From Chryseobacterium sp. W4I1 (GTDB lineage: Bacteria > Bacteroidota > Bacteroidia > Flavobacteriales > Weeksellaceae), in NCBI RefSeq assembly GCF_030816115.1, contig NZ_JAUSXQ010000001.1:1364001-1428000 (forward strand): a DNA stretch of 64,000 bases, given 5' to 3'. Position 1 is the stretch's first letter. The number at the start of each line of letters is the position of its first letter. Of this stretch, positions 54,251 through 62,192 are shown in pieces. The notes under the pieces are model-generated. The model did no database searches. It was not told the DNA's origin and was given only the letters and a program-made list of their open reading frames with translations. A program made the translations under genes and the position numbers.

Positions 54251-54862
54251 TTAGTGAATCATCTCATGAACCCTGATAAGCTCTGCAATATTGGAGATAT
54301 TAAGTTTTTTGAAAACCCTTTTTTTATAAGTACTTACGGTGGACATCTGAATATCCAGTTGGTTAGCAATTTCAAGATTCCCGTTTCCGTTGGCTAATAA
54401 TTTAAATATCTCATATTCTCTTGATGAGAGCTTTTCTGCCGGATTGCTTTTTTTATTCTGAATAATAAGCCCGATGAGTTCATTAGGATAATAATATCCC
54501 TTTTCCATAACCGACCTTACTGCCTCATGGATCTCCTCCTCACTGCTCTGCTTGTTGAGATAGCCTTCTGCACCTTCTCTGATATACTGTATCGCAACAT
54601 CTCGTTCATAATCTGAAAATATAAGAATTTTCAAATTTTCATGTATATTTTTAAGTTCAGAAATCATTTTTTTATACTGTGTTCCCGGCATATCAATATC
54701 CAGAAGCAGGAGATCATAATGGTGATCGGTAAGGTGATTTTTCACCTGCTCATAGTTTTCTGCAAAATCTATTCTGATTTTTGGATAAGCGGACTCTAAT
54801 ACTAAAGCAGTTCCTGCTCTTACAACATAGTGGCCATCAGCGATTAATATTCTTTCATTCAT
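54251..54862 (-). CDS. orphan LuxR-type response regulator
   Basis: 203 residues, close to the regulator at 36993 (same helix-turn-helix wording, LSSREYEIFKLLANGNGNLEIANQL; Asp55 in LLLDIDMPGT present). The second residue of the acidic pocket is changed: ILIADGHYVV in place of ADDH, so Gly10 stands where Asp binds Mg2+. This may reduce or abolish phosphorylation. No kinase gene is adjacent; the gene before it encodes a small exported protein. Possibly phosphorylation-independent or controlled by a distant kinase. Confidence 0.88.
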   Translation of the reverse strand: MNERILIADGHYVVRAGTALVLESAYPKIRIDFAENYEQVKNHLTDHHYDLLLLDIDMPGTQYKKMISELKNIHENLKILIFSDYERDVAIQYIREGAEGYLNKQSSEEEIHEAVRSVMEKGYYYPNELIGLIIQNKKSNPAEKLSSREYEIFKLLANGNGNLEIANQLDIQMSTVSTYKKRVFKKLNISNIAELIRVHEMIH

Positions 54863-54937
54863 ATAAATTGGGCTTTAATAAGAGTTTTTTCAATAGTTCC
54901 TTCAGGATCGGGGGATGTGAAACTCCTAACAAATAAA

Positions 54938-55339
54938 TCATAAATATCCTCTAAGCTTCCTTTTAAAATGAGGACTTTCAAGTTCAGAATTATTTAATAG
55001 ATTGGTATTTTCATTGGTTGTTTCACAGATATTTCCGTTTCTGGTAGGGCGGTTATTATAATGAGTTTTATTTTTAATGGTGTTAAATGTTGTTTTGATA
55101 GCCAATGTCCTTACACACAAAGTAACCTCACAATAGAATTTGTTTTCTGAAAGGTTAAAAACCGGATATTTTTCCTTTACAATTTTTAAGACGGTCTGGA
55201 TTATGTCATCAGTGTCCCTGACAATAGACGTTGCATGCCAATGCAGGGATCTGTTGTCTGTAAAAGAATACGCAGAAGTGTGACGCTGTTCGTAAATGTT
55301 CGGAAACAAAATTACCAAAAACAAAGTCCAGGCTTTCAT
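54938..55339 (-). CDS. small exported protein, hypothetical
   Basis: 133 residues from MKAWTLFLVILFPN, a short signal peptide. The mature region (DTDDIIQTVLKIVKEKYPVF, ENKFYCEVTLCVRTLAIKTT) gives a strand/helix pattern with two Cys; the end is Asn/Arg-rich and looks disordered. No family recognised. It lies 75 bp before the orphan regulator and may be co-transcribed. Confidence 0.5.
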   Translation of the reverse strand: MKAWTLFLVILFPNIYEQRHTSAYSFTDNRSLHWHATSIVRDTDDIIQTVLKIVKEKYPVFNLSENKFYCEVTLCVRTLAIKTTFNTIKNKTHYNNRPTRNGNICETTNENTNLLNNSELESPHFKRKLRGYL

Positions 55340-55345
55340 ATACAT

Positions 55346-55695
55346 ATAAATGATCTATGCTCCTGTTTGATTAGGACAGGAATTTATTAATAATAGTCAT
55401 TCTACAAGCCGAAGTTTTTTTAAGGATGAGAGTTACTGAATATAATTTTTTTTATTAAATATTTTGAGGTTGTGTTTTATTGATGGTTTCGTTTTGGCTG
55501 TAAAATTAGCAATTTTATGTGCAACAATTATAAAAATGAGCTATAATTTTAGCAAAATTTTGTCTGCTTAACAAACACTATCAATGTAAGTTTCAATATT
55601 ATAATTCTGTATATTGTGATATACGTAAGCTTTACTTCATTTAAGTTTGATGATTTATCTTTTACAGGAAAATAATCATTATTTAAACAAAAAAA
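55346..55695. other. AT-rich intergenic region, nothing recognised
   Basis: Very AT-rich; the 66-codon open frame at 55549-55749 overlaps a terminator and has no protein-like features. Confidence 0.4.
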
Positions 55696-55711
55696 CCTCC
55701 CAAAAGGGAGG
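55696..55711 (-). terminator. terminator of DUF1349-like gene
   Basis: CCTCCC-AAAA-GGGAGG; on the minus strand it is followed by seven T residues. Confidence 0.85.
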
Positions 55712-55752
55712 CGAATAAAAATTGACTGTATATTGAATAAAAAATTCAACCG

Positions 55753-56400
55753 TTATTGATTGTTTTCAAGCCATTTCAGCCTTCTTTGGTCAGGAAGATG
55801 CTTTACTTTGAAGTCATTAAAAACGGCTGTAAAACCATTTCCGTCCGGACATGCTGCCATTAAGCCCACCATTACCGGAGTGTTGTCCTGAAGATAAGCA
55901 TTGCGCATCATGATATAATTTTTATCATCAAAAGAATAAAAGACTTCAACTGCATCCAGTCTTCTTACTGCCTTTATCCATACTGCGGACGGTATTTTAT
56001 CAAGAGTAATAACACTCCAGTCACTTGTTCCATGGGTAACCACCGTGCTAAGGTTATATTTTCCGTCTACGAATTCAATACCGGCCTTTATATAATTTTC
56101 CTTATCCGTTCTTAGCATAAGTCCCATCTGGTCAAATCTTGCTTTATAATTTCCGGTGATTTTTACTTTGGCCTCGAATTCCCCTCCATAGGTCGTATAA
56201 TAAAAAGGAGCATCATCTACCGTAAATCCGTAATGGGAAATTCTCCAGTAATCACTTTGTGGTGTAACAGTCATGGATAGGCTGTTATTCTTCACCTCCC
56301 ATTTTTCAGGTTCATTGAACCAAGTCATCTTTTCCAATGTCTGTGCGCAGGTTTTCTGAATCATAAAAATAGAACAGAAGCTTAAAATCAATCTTTTCAT
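55753..56400 (-). CDS. secreted DUF1349 (concanavalin-like) protein
   Basis: 215 residues from MKRLILSFCSIFMIQKTCAQ, a signal peptide. The mature domain covers the DUF1349 pattern: MTWFNEPEKWEVKNNSLSM, DAPFYYTTYGGEFEAKVKI, FDQMGLMLRTDKENYIKAGI, ..STVVTHGTSDWSV, and VGLMAACPDGNGFTAVFNDF. The fold is a concanavalin-like jelly roll that probably binds carbohydrate. Longer frames read into the promoter of the divergent gene at 56483. The two genes share an 82-bp control region. Confidence 0.87.
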   Translation of the reverse strand: MKRLILSFCSIFMIQKTCAQTLEKMTWFNEPEKWEVKNNSLSMTVTPQSDYWRISHYGFTVDDAPFYYTTYGGEFEAKVKITGNYKARFDQMGLMLRTDKENYIKAGIEFVDGKYNLSTVVTHGTSDWSVITLDKIPSAVWIKAVRRLDAVEVFYSFDDKNYIMMRNAYLQDNTPVMVGLMAACPDGNGFTAVFNDFKVKHLPDQRRLKWLENNQ

Positions 56401-56482
56401 TCTCTTTAGCTGGGCGTAAATTATTATTTTAGCAAAACTAAAATATAACCCGTATTCTGCCAATACTGATAAATAACCATTT

Positions 56483-57226
56483 ATGGAGATCATAAACAAA
56501 CTAAACAGCCGGCTTCTGGATAAAACATCAAAAAAATGCCTTTTGGATATAGAAATATATAAGCAAAGAGCGTTGATGTATGCACAGATGGAAGGCGCAG
56601 TGTCAGTATTAAGTGATATGCAGGCAGACAAAAGTTATGTGTACAAATCAGGGACTGCAATTGAGCTTGGTTTAAGTATGGAAAAAAATCCTGCAGAAAT
56701 TAATTCTATTTGGGAAGAGGAGATTATTAAAAAAATACATCCGGACGACAGACTTAAAAAATACATTCATGAACTGAGATTTTACGAACTGATGGACTCA
56801 CTGAATGCAGAGAGTAGGGCAGACTACACTGTCCTTTCAAAGATCAGGATGAAAGATAAAAATAATGAGTACAGGCTGGTAAAGCACCGCATGTTTTATA
56901 TTTATTCTCCCGACAACGGAAAACTGAGATTTGCATTGTGCCTGTATCAAATGACACTCGATCAGAGCCGGCAGCCAGTTTCAGACTTTATGATTATTAA
57001 CGCCGTTAAAGGAGAAATTATCGTGAAGGATAAATTGGATTATCAGAATATTCTTTCAGGAAGGGAACTTGAGGTTTTAAAATATATTGGAGAAGGCTAC
57101 GCAAGTAAGGAAATAGCAGAATTTCTATCAATAAGTATCAATACAGTAAGCAGGCATCGCCAGAATATTCTTGAAAAACTGAAAGTGAAAAACTCTGTCC
57201 AGGCATTTAAAGACAGTTTTCATTAA
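56483..57226 (+). CDS. LuxR-family regulator with PAS-like sensor domain
   Basis: 247 residues. The N-terminal 165 residues (MQADKSYVYKSGTAIELGLS, EIIKKIHPDDRLKKYIHELR, KHRMFYIYSPDNGKLRFALC) follow the plan of a PAS fold with the 'HPdD' and '.R..p...G.' elements. The C-terminal LuxR helix-turn-helix (LSGRELEVLKYIGEGYASKEIAEFL, ISINTVSRHRQNIL) is complete. It has no receiver domain, so it probably responds to a bound ligand. Likely regulator of the divergent DUF1349 gene. Confidence 0.85.
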   Translation: MEIINKLNSRLLDKTSKKCLLDIEIYKQRALMYAQMEGAVSVLSDMQADKSYVYKSGTAIELGLSMEKNPAEINSIWEEEIIKKIHPDDRLKKYIHELRFYELMDSLNAESRADYTVLSKIRMKDKNNEYRLVKHRMFYIYSPDNGKLRFALCLYQMTLDQSRQPVSDFMIINAVKGEIIVKDKLDYQNILSGRELEVLKYIGEGYASKEIAEFLSISINTVSRHRQNILEKLKVKNSVQAFKDSFH

Positions 57227-57304
57227 TAGTCAACATCCGCTAAGTTCACCATATTTTTTTTATTCTTATATTTAATTTTATACATTAAAATTTTACTGTA
57301 ATAA

Positions 57305-57673
57305 ATGATGAAAAGAAGTGAAGAAATTACCAGCCAGTATTTTGCTTTTCTGGAAAAACACATTCAGGATGTAATTTCCGGAGCCGTTCCTGAATTTATG
57401 GAACTGAATGAAATTGCTGTACAGCTTGCAGTTTCTCACAAGCATCTTACAGATACAGTGAAAAAAGAAAAAGAGCAGCATCCATGTTATTTCTATGATC
57501 AGAAAATTATCAATGAAGCCAAGACTATGATTATTGGCTCGGACCGCTCCATCGCAGAAATTGCAAGAATCTTTACCTATGATCCATCAAACTTTTCCAA
57601 GTTCTTTAAGAAAATGACAGGTATCACACCAGGCGAATTTAGAAAACTCGGTACTGACGGACAAAATAACTGA
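57305..57673 (+). CDS. short AraC-family DNA-binding protein
   Basis: 122 residues, essentially only the two helix-turn-helix motifs of an AraC regulator: ELNEIAVQLAVSHKHLTDTV and RSIAEIARIFTYDPSNFSKF, followed by FKKMTGITPGEFRKL. No ligand domain, as in SoxS/MarA-like small members. It lies 78 bp after the LuxR regulator on the same strand. The Met at 57308 is an equally good start. Confidence 0.88.
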   Translation: MMKRSEEITSQYFAFLEKHIQDVISGAVPEFMELNEIAVQLAVSHKHLTDTVKKEKEQHPCYFYDQKIINEAKTMIIGSDRSIAEIARIFTYDPSNFSKFFKKMTGITPGEFRKLGTDGQNN

Positions 57674-58065
57674 AATTGATAATATGAAAAAATGATGTAT
57701 AGCATTTATCTTATTCTCAGTTTTCAGAGTATTCAAAGATCCTGAACTGACCTTTAAAAAAATAATAATTTAGAAATGAGACAATTGTAAATGCATTTGT
57801 CTTTTTTTTGTGATTTATTTATTGATAGTGATTTATTGTTGTCTTTTTTTGTTAATTTTAAATTTAATAAAAAAAATTAACTGACCATTAAAACGTGCAA
57901 TAGATGTATTGATAAGAGAGATAATTTAATTGTTAGATTATAGAATTAAAGTCATATATGGTATATAATATTTAATAAACTATATAGATTTTTAAGCTTT
58001 AAATAATTATATATTTGTTTCTTCAAACAACTAAAATAAAACAACTAACACAAACAACATTAAGG
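57674..58065. other. AT-rich intergenic region with promoter
   Basis: No gene seen. TATATTTG (58010-58017) is a -7 box about 48 bp before the start of the next gene. Confidence 0.4.
58010..58017 (+). promoter_or_regulatory. -7 box (TATATTTG) of the alpha-oxoamine synthase
   Basis: Perfect TAnnTTTG. It overlaps a TTG at 58015 that would otherwise be read as an upstream start, supporting the ATG at 58066. Confidence 0.5.
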
Positions 58066-59322
58066 ATGAGTATTGATTTTACAACAGCAACTTTTAAAGA
58101 TTTTGAGAACATTGCAGATTATGATATTGCTCAAAGAGCGGATTATTTTTATGAATTTCTAGACCATATGAAGTCCAGAGGCCACATGAATTACAGACTT
58201 AAAAATACCTCAGGTAGCAATGCCACATTACATATAGATATTGCAAACCAGAATAAAAACTATGTAAGTTTTGTCTCAAGTGATTATTTAGGATTTACCC
58301 AGCACCCAAAAGTAAAAGAGGCAGCTATTGAAGGAATTGAAAAATACGGAACAGGAACAGGAGCGTCACCCCTTATCGGAGGATATTTTGATTATCATAA
58401 TGCTATAGAAAAAAAGATCGCTGATTTTTTTGGAAGAGATGAAGAGGAAGTCATATTGTTTACTACAGGATATGCAGCTAATAGTGCTACTTTACAGATC
58501 TTAATGCAGAAGGAAGATATTGCTATTTTAGACATGGGAGTACATGCCAGTGTACATGAAGGATGTGCTTTTACAAATAAAAAAACATTTCCGCACAATA
58601 ATTTGGAAGCTTTGGAACATGTTTTGAAGGTATGTGAGAATACGTACCGTACAAAGCTTGTTATCCTAGATGGAGTTTATTCTCAGGAAGGTGACACCTC
58701 ACGAGCTAAAGAAATATATGATCTTGTAAAAAAATATAATGCCTATCTTATGGTAGATGACGCGCATGGTGTCGGAGTGATGGGAGCAACCGGAAGAGGA
58801 GCTCTTGAGGATGATGGTTTATTAGATAAGGTAGATTTTATAACAGGAACATGCAGCAAAACCTTTGGCAACTTGGGAGGTTATGTTATCGCTAATAAAA
58901 AAATAACATCATTCCTTAAATTCCAGTCAAGACAGCATATTTTCTCAGTAACAGCACCTCCTTCTTCCTTCGGAATTTTAAAAGCAATTGATTTGATTGA
59001 TGAAGAGCCTTTCTGGAAAGATAAGCTATGGGATAATATTAATTATTTTAAAAAGGGACTTAATGATTTAGGTTTAGATACCGGCATTACCTGTTCAGCT
59101 ATTATTCCAGTGAAAATAGGAGATCAGAATAAAATGTGGGATATTGGCAGAATATTGCTTGAGGAAGGGGTCTATACAAACCCTATTATGTATCCTGCAG
59201 TAGCCAGAAAAGATGCACGTATCAGAATGACTGTAACAGCTCGACACGAAAAAGAACATTTAGACAAAACACTGAATGTTTTTGATGATATTAATAAAAA
59301 ATTGCATATTGCAAAAAAATAA
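58066..59322 (+). CDS. alpha-oxoamine synthase (PLP; SPT/CFAT/CqsA-like)
   Basis: 418 residues. Fold type I aminotransferase with the alpha-oxoamine synthase hallmarks: VSFVSSDYLGFTQHP, ..KYGTGTGASPLIGGYFDYH, DGVYSQEGD, VDDAHGVGVMG and the PLP lysine in GTCSKTFGNLGGYV. Members condense an amino acid with an acyl-CoA: serine palmitoyltransferase, cysteate acyltransferase for capnine/sulfobacin lipids, or CAI-1-type autoinducer synthase. The usual SPT string 'GSRFLNG' is ASPLIGG here, so a substrate other than serine is plausible. A TetR gene follows at 6 bp. Catalytic class is sure; substrate is not. Confidence 0.85.
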   Translation: MSIDFTTATFKDFENIADYDIAQRADYFYEFLDHMKSRGHMNYRLKNTSGSNATLHIDIANQNKNYVSFVSSDYLGFTQHPKVKEAAIEGIEKYGTGTGASPLIGGYFDYHNAIEKKIADFFGRDEEEVILFTTGYAANSATLQILMQKEDIAILDMGVHASVHEGCAFTNKKTFPHNNLEALEHVLKVCENTYRTKLVILDGVYSQEGDTSRAKEIYDLVKKYNAYLMVDDAHGVGVMGATGRGALEDDGLLDKVDFITGTCSKTFGNLGGYVIANKKITSFLKFQSRQHIFSVTAPPSSFGILKAIDLIDEEPFWKDKLWDNINYFKKGLNDLGLDTGITCSAIIPVKIGDQNKMWDIGRILLEEGVYTNPIMYPAVARKDARIRMTVTARHEKEHLDKTLNVFDDINKKLHIAKK

Positions 59323-59328
59323 TAAATT

Positions 59329-59967
59329 ATGCCCAGAAAAGTAGTGCAAGGCCCCATTAGGGACAAAGAAAAAACAAAACAAAAACTGCTTGCAGCAGTT
59401 GGAAAAATTTTGAGAGTAAAAGGATATTCAGGTTTGAAAGTCAGTAAGATTGCGGCAGTAGCCGGGTTTGACAAGAAGCTTATCTATGAATACTTTGGAA
59501 GTACAGATAAACTTATTGACGAATATATAAAATCTCAGGACTACTGGAGCAAATTCAGCCCGGATATTGAAGAAGAAGTACAGGTTGGAAAAGGTAAAGA
59601 AGCCTTAACGCAAGGTATTCTTATGCAGTTTGAAAGTCTGAAGAAAAATAAAGAACTACAAAAAATTATCCTTTGGGAACTTTCTGAAAGCAAACCAATA
59701 CTTAAAAATATACTGAAGCAAAGAGAAGATGTTGCGGCTAACTTATTTGAAAATGTAACGGATCCCTATTTCGGAGAAAACGCTACTAATGTAAGAGCAA
59801 TGTTGGCCCTAATAGCAGCAGGAGTTTACTACCTGAACTTATTCCCTGCATACAATGGAACAGAATTCTGTGGTATTGATATGAGAACAGATGAAGGAAG
59901 AAGTGAGATTCAAAAAGTAATTGTTGAAATTATAGACCATTACTACAAAACAAAAAAGGCAGAATAA
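59329..59967 (+). CDS. TetR-family regulator
   Basis: 212 residues. N-terminal helix-turn-helix GYSGLKVSKIAAVAGFDKKL with IYEYFGSTDKLIDEYIK is the TetR signature, followed by an all-helical ligand domain. It begins 6 bp after the alpha-oxoamine synthase gene, so the two form an operon. It is a likely controller of that gene or of the wider lipid/signal pathway, perhaps responding to an acyl-CoA. Confidence 0.9.
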   Translation: MPRKVVQGPIRDKEKTKQKLLAAVGKILRVKGYSGLKVSKIAAVAGFDKKLIYEYFGSTDKLIDEYIKSQDYWSKFSPDIEEEVQVGKGKEALTQGILMQFESLKKNKELQKIILWELSESKPILKNILKQREDVAANLFENVTDPYFGENATNVRAMLALIAAGVYYLNLFPAYNGTEFCGIDMRTDEGRSEIQKVIVEIIDHYYKTKKAE

Positions 59968-60052
59968 TGATTAAAAGTTTTCCAATTTTACCGAAAATCA
60001 GTTTTTGTTGATATTTGAAAACTTTTAATTTTCAGATTAAAACTATATTTCT

Positions 60053-60060
60053 TATTTTTG
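60053..60060 (+). promoter_or_regulatory. -7 box (TATTTTTG) very close to dnaX start
   Basis: TAnnTTTG ends four bases before the dnaX ATG, implying a leaderless or nearly leaderless transcript if used. Confidence 0.35.
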
Positions 60061-60064
60061 ACCA

Positions 60065-61150
60065 ATGGAAAATTTTATCGTATCTGCAAGAAAATATCGT
60101 CCCCAGCAGTTTGACACTGTTGTAGGGCAGTCTCATATTACAGATACGCTAGAACACGCTATTGGTGAAAATCAGCTGGCTCAGGCCTTACTTTTCTGTG
60201 GTCCAAGAGGTGTGGGTAAAACTACATGTGCCAGAATTCTGGCCAGAAAGATCAATGAAAAAGACGGCTCTGTTTCAGAAGACGGCTTCGCCTACAACAT
60301 CTATGAACTGGATGCGGCGTCCAACAATTCCGTGGATGATATCAGAGAACTGATAGATCAGGTCCGCTTTGCGCCTCAGGTAGGTAAATATAAAGTATAT
60401 ATTATCGATGAGGTGCACATGCTGTCTTCTGCAGCTTTCAATGCTTTTCTGAAAACACTTGAAGAGCCGCCGGCACATGCCATCTTTATTTTGGCAACTA
60501 CAGAGAAGCACAAAATAATTCCCACTATATTATCACGGTGTCAGATTTATGACTTCAAGAGAATCGTCATTGAAGATATTCAAGGACATTTAAGAAACAT
60601 CGCTCAGAAAGAAAATATCCAGTATGAAGACGATGCTTTATATCTGATCGCTCAGAAAGCAGATGGAGCCTTAAGAGATGCACTTTCTATTTTCGACAGG
60701 CTTTCCACCTTTTCCCAGAAAAACATCACCCTGGCCAAGGCTGCCGAAGTGCTCAATATTCTGGACTACGACCAATATCTCAATATTGTGGATCTGGCCA
60801 AAGAAAACAAAATTCCCGAAGTACTTTTTGCTTTTAATGATATTGTAAAAAAGGGATTTGACCCCCATATTTTTATTGCAGGATTAGGAAACCATTTCAG
60901 AGATCTCATGATGGCCCAGAATGCAAGGACTGTAGAGCTTATTGAAGTCGGGGAGAGGACCAAGGTGAAATTTGTAGAGCAAAGCCAGAAATGGAATGCC
61001 CAGCAGCTCATCGATGGTATCGAGATCTGCAACCATGCGGATATCAATTATAAGAATTCCAAAAATCCAAGACTTACAGTAGAAATTGCATTGATGCAGC
61101 TGTCTTCCCTGACAGCTAATTTAGGCGATACTAAAAAAAAAAGTTCTTAA
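60065..61150 (+). CDS. dnaX: DNA polymerase III gamma subunit (0-frame product of dnaX)
   Basis: 361 residues: clamp-loader AAA+ ATPase. Walker A GPRGVGKTTCAR, Walker B VYIIDEVHMLS, sensor 1 region LATTEKHKIIPTILSRCQ, and the gamma domain III to about 350. The four-Cys zinc module usual between Walker A and B is absent, as in other Flavobacteriia. The frame stops at 61148 (TAA, then TAG) directly after a run of ten A residues (61133-61142). A -1 slip on this run joins the frame to a further 206 codons (61141-61761) that encode the tau tail. Confidence 0.95.
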   Translation: MENFIVSARKYRPQQFDTVVGQSHITDTLEHAIGENQLAQALLFCGPRGVGKTTCARILARKINEKDGSVSEDGFAYNIYELDAASNNSVDDIRELIDQVRFAPQVGKYKVYIIDEVHMLSSAAFNAFLKTLEEPPAHAIFILATTEKHKIIPTILSRCQIYDFKRIVIEDIQGHLRNIAQKENIQYEDDALYLIAQKADGALRDALSIFDRLSTFSQKNITLAKAAEVLNILDYDQYLNIVDLAKENKIPEVLFAFNDIVKKGFDPHIFIAGLGNHFRDLMMAQNARTVELIEVGERTKVKFVEQSQKWNAQQLIDGIEICNHADINYKNSKNPRLTVEIALMQLSSLTANLGDTKKKSS

Positions 61151-61177
61151 TACTAGCCCCGTTTCTCAGTGAGAAAC
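61133..61177 (+). promoter_or_regulatory. dnaX -1 frameshift signal (A10 run plus hairpin)
   Basis: In the 0 frame the site reads ACT AAA AAA AAA AGT TCT TAA. Slipping one base back on the A10 run gives ..AAA AAG TTC TTA ATA and an open frame to 61761. A hairpin GTTTCTC-AGT-GAGAAAC (61161-61177) follows 18 bases after the run. Both ribosomal -1 slippage (as in E. coli) and transcriptional slippage on the A-run (as in Thermus) are possible. Confidence 0.7.
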
Positions 61178-61761
61178 AGGAAATAAAGATCCCCGAAAAA
61201 GCTCCGGAGAAAAAAGAACCCATAGCAGAAAAACCTGCTCATCAGCCTGAACCCAATCAGGAAATAACTGTAAAGACTACCAAGCCATTATCAAGACAGG
61301 GAATATCTTCCGGTTTCAGCATCAATTCTTTCCTGAATAAAGAAGAGAAAGTAGTAAAAGAAGAAACCGTAGCCGTAAAAACAGAAAACCTTCCTCAAAA
61401 CCATTTTACAGATACAGATCTGCAAATGGAATGGAATCTTATGCTCAAACAGCTTCAGAAAAGAAACAGCTTCATCTTTAATGCTGTAAAAACTTTTAAG
61501 CTGATAAAGGCTGAAGAAAATACCATTAAAGTTTTGTACCCTTCAGATTCTGCCAAGGTAGAATTTGATAAGATTGCTGGCGAATTCTTCAACCATTTCA
61601 AAACAAAGGTTCACAACCACAGCATTATTGTAGATTACCAGCGTGACTTTGATAACCTTAAGATTGAAGTGGTCACCAAGAAAAAAATCTTTGAAAAATT
61701 TATCGAGAAAAATCCTTTATTAAAAGATCTTGATGATCTGATGAAATTTGATCTCACTTAA
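61141..61761 (+). CDS. dnaX: tau-specific C-terminal part of dnaX (-1 frame)
   Basis: 206 codons with no stop in the -1 frame. A Pro/Glu/Lys-rich linker (EKAPEKKEPIAEKP..) leads to a folded domain (MEWNLMLKQLQKRNSFIFNA, KVLYPSDSAKVEFDKIAG, VDYQRDFDNLKIEV, ending MKFDLT) like the C-terminal part of Bacteroidota DnaX proteins. It has no start codon near its beginning (first ATG at 61426), which argues that it is made by frameshift as part of a tau protein of about 565 residues, not as a separate gene. A sequencing error in the A-run is the alternative. Confidence 0.75.
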   Translation, partial: KFLILAPFLSEKQEIKIPEKAPEKKEPIAEKPAHQPEPNQEITVKTTKPLSRQGISSGFSINSFLNKEEKVVKEETVAVKTENLPQNHFTDTDLQMEWNLMLKQLQKRNSFIFNAVKTFKLIKAEENTIKVLYPSDSAKVEFDKIAGEFFNHFKTKVHNHSIIVDYQRDFDNLKIEVVTKKKIFEKFIEKNPLLKDLDDLMKFDLT

Positions 61762-61785
61762 GTTTTTGTATTTATCGCAATTTTT

Positions 61786-61816
61786 TTTTGTCAGACTAAG
61801 TTTTTTTATATCTTTG
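61786..61816 (+). promoter_or_regulatory. promoter of the aromatic leader/DAHP synthase transcript
   Basis: TTTG near 61788 and TATCTTTG at 61809-61816 with about 18 bases between them give a consensus TTTG-N18-TAnnTTTG promoter. The transcript would start near 61822, about 370 bases before the enzyme gene, leaving room for an attenuator. Confidence 0.65.
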
Positions 61817-61897
61817 TCAAAGAATTTTGTTAAAAATAAGTTTTTGACAAAAACAAATCAGATTTAGAAGCTAAACAAACAGAAGTTTCAGAACTCA

Positions 61898-62026
61898 GTG
61901 GAAAAATTATCACTCCCATATCTGTCTCATTTTGCACCCGCTAATTACTTTAGCGGTTATTTTAGTTTTTCTGCTTTCTATTATAGAAATTTCAGAACGT
62001 ATTATCGATTTTATTGGTACTGCTAA
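61898..62026 (+). CDS. aromatic-amino-acid leader peptide (attenuator)
   Basis: 42 codons from GTG to TAA with 7 Phe, 9 Tyr and 1 Trp (17 of 42), including HFAPANYFSGYFSFSAFYY and ..TYYRFYWYC at the end. Such a run is not expected by chance and is the hallmark of a leader peptide whose translation reports charging of tRNA-Phe and tRNA-Tyr. It lies between a consensus promoter and the DAHP synthase/chorismate mutase gene (62193), the entry step to these amino acids. No in-frame ATG is present; GTG is the only good start after the upstream TAG. Stalling at the C-terminal aromatic cluster would change folding of 62049-62148. Confidence 0.75.
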   Translation: MEKLSLPYLSHFAPANYFSGYFSFSAFYYRNFRTYYRFYWYC

Positions 62027-62048
62027 CTGAATTTCTTTCCAAAAAATA

Positions 62049-62148
62049 CAGGAGAATTAAAGTCCTTTTATTTTCCTGATTCCTTTAAACCATTTTGAAC
62101 GGCATTTTTTGAAAAGATTTATAAAGTAAATTTTATAATGAAAGGACT
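62049..62148 (+). promoter_or_regulatory. alternative RNA hairpins after the leader peptide
   Basis: Hairpin 1: CAGGAGAATTAAA pairs with TTTTATTTTCCTG around a GTCC loop (62049-62078; one mismatch, one G-T pair). Competing pairing: AGTCCTTT (62061-62068) with AAAGGACT (62141-62148). The two cannot form together, as expected for an attenuator. Hairpin 1 lacks a clean T-run, so which form stops transcription is not settled by eye. Confidence 0.5.
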
Positions 62149-62192
62149 ATTGCTGTTAATTCAAAAAAATATAAAACAATAAATTTAAAAAT

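Noticed and set aside
55549..55749. 66-codon minus-strand frame
   Set aside because: Extends across the terminator of the neighbouring gene in very AT-rich DNA and reads as low-complexity sequence.
61938..61956. Hairpin CCGCTAA / TTAGCGG as an intrinsic terminator
   Set aside because: It lies inside the leader-peptide frame; it may take part in RNA switching but is not followed by a clean T-run, so I do not call it the terminator.
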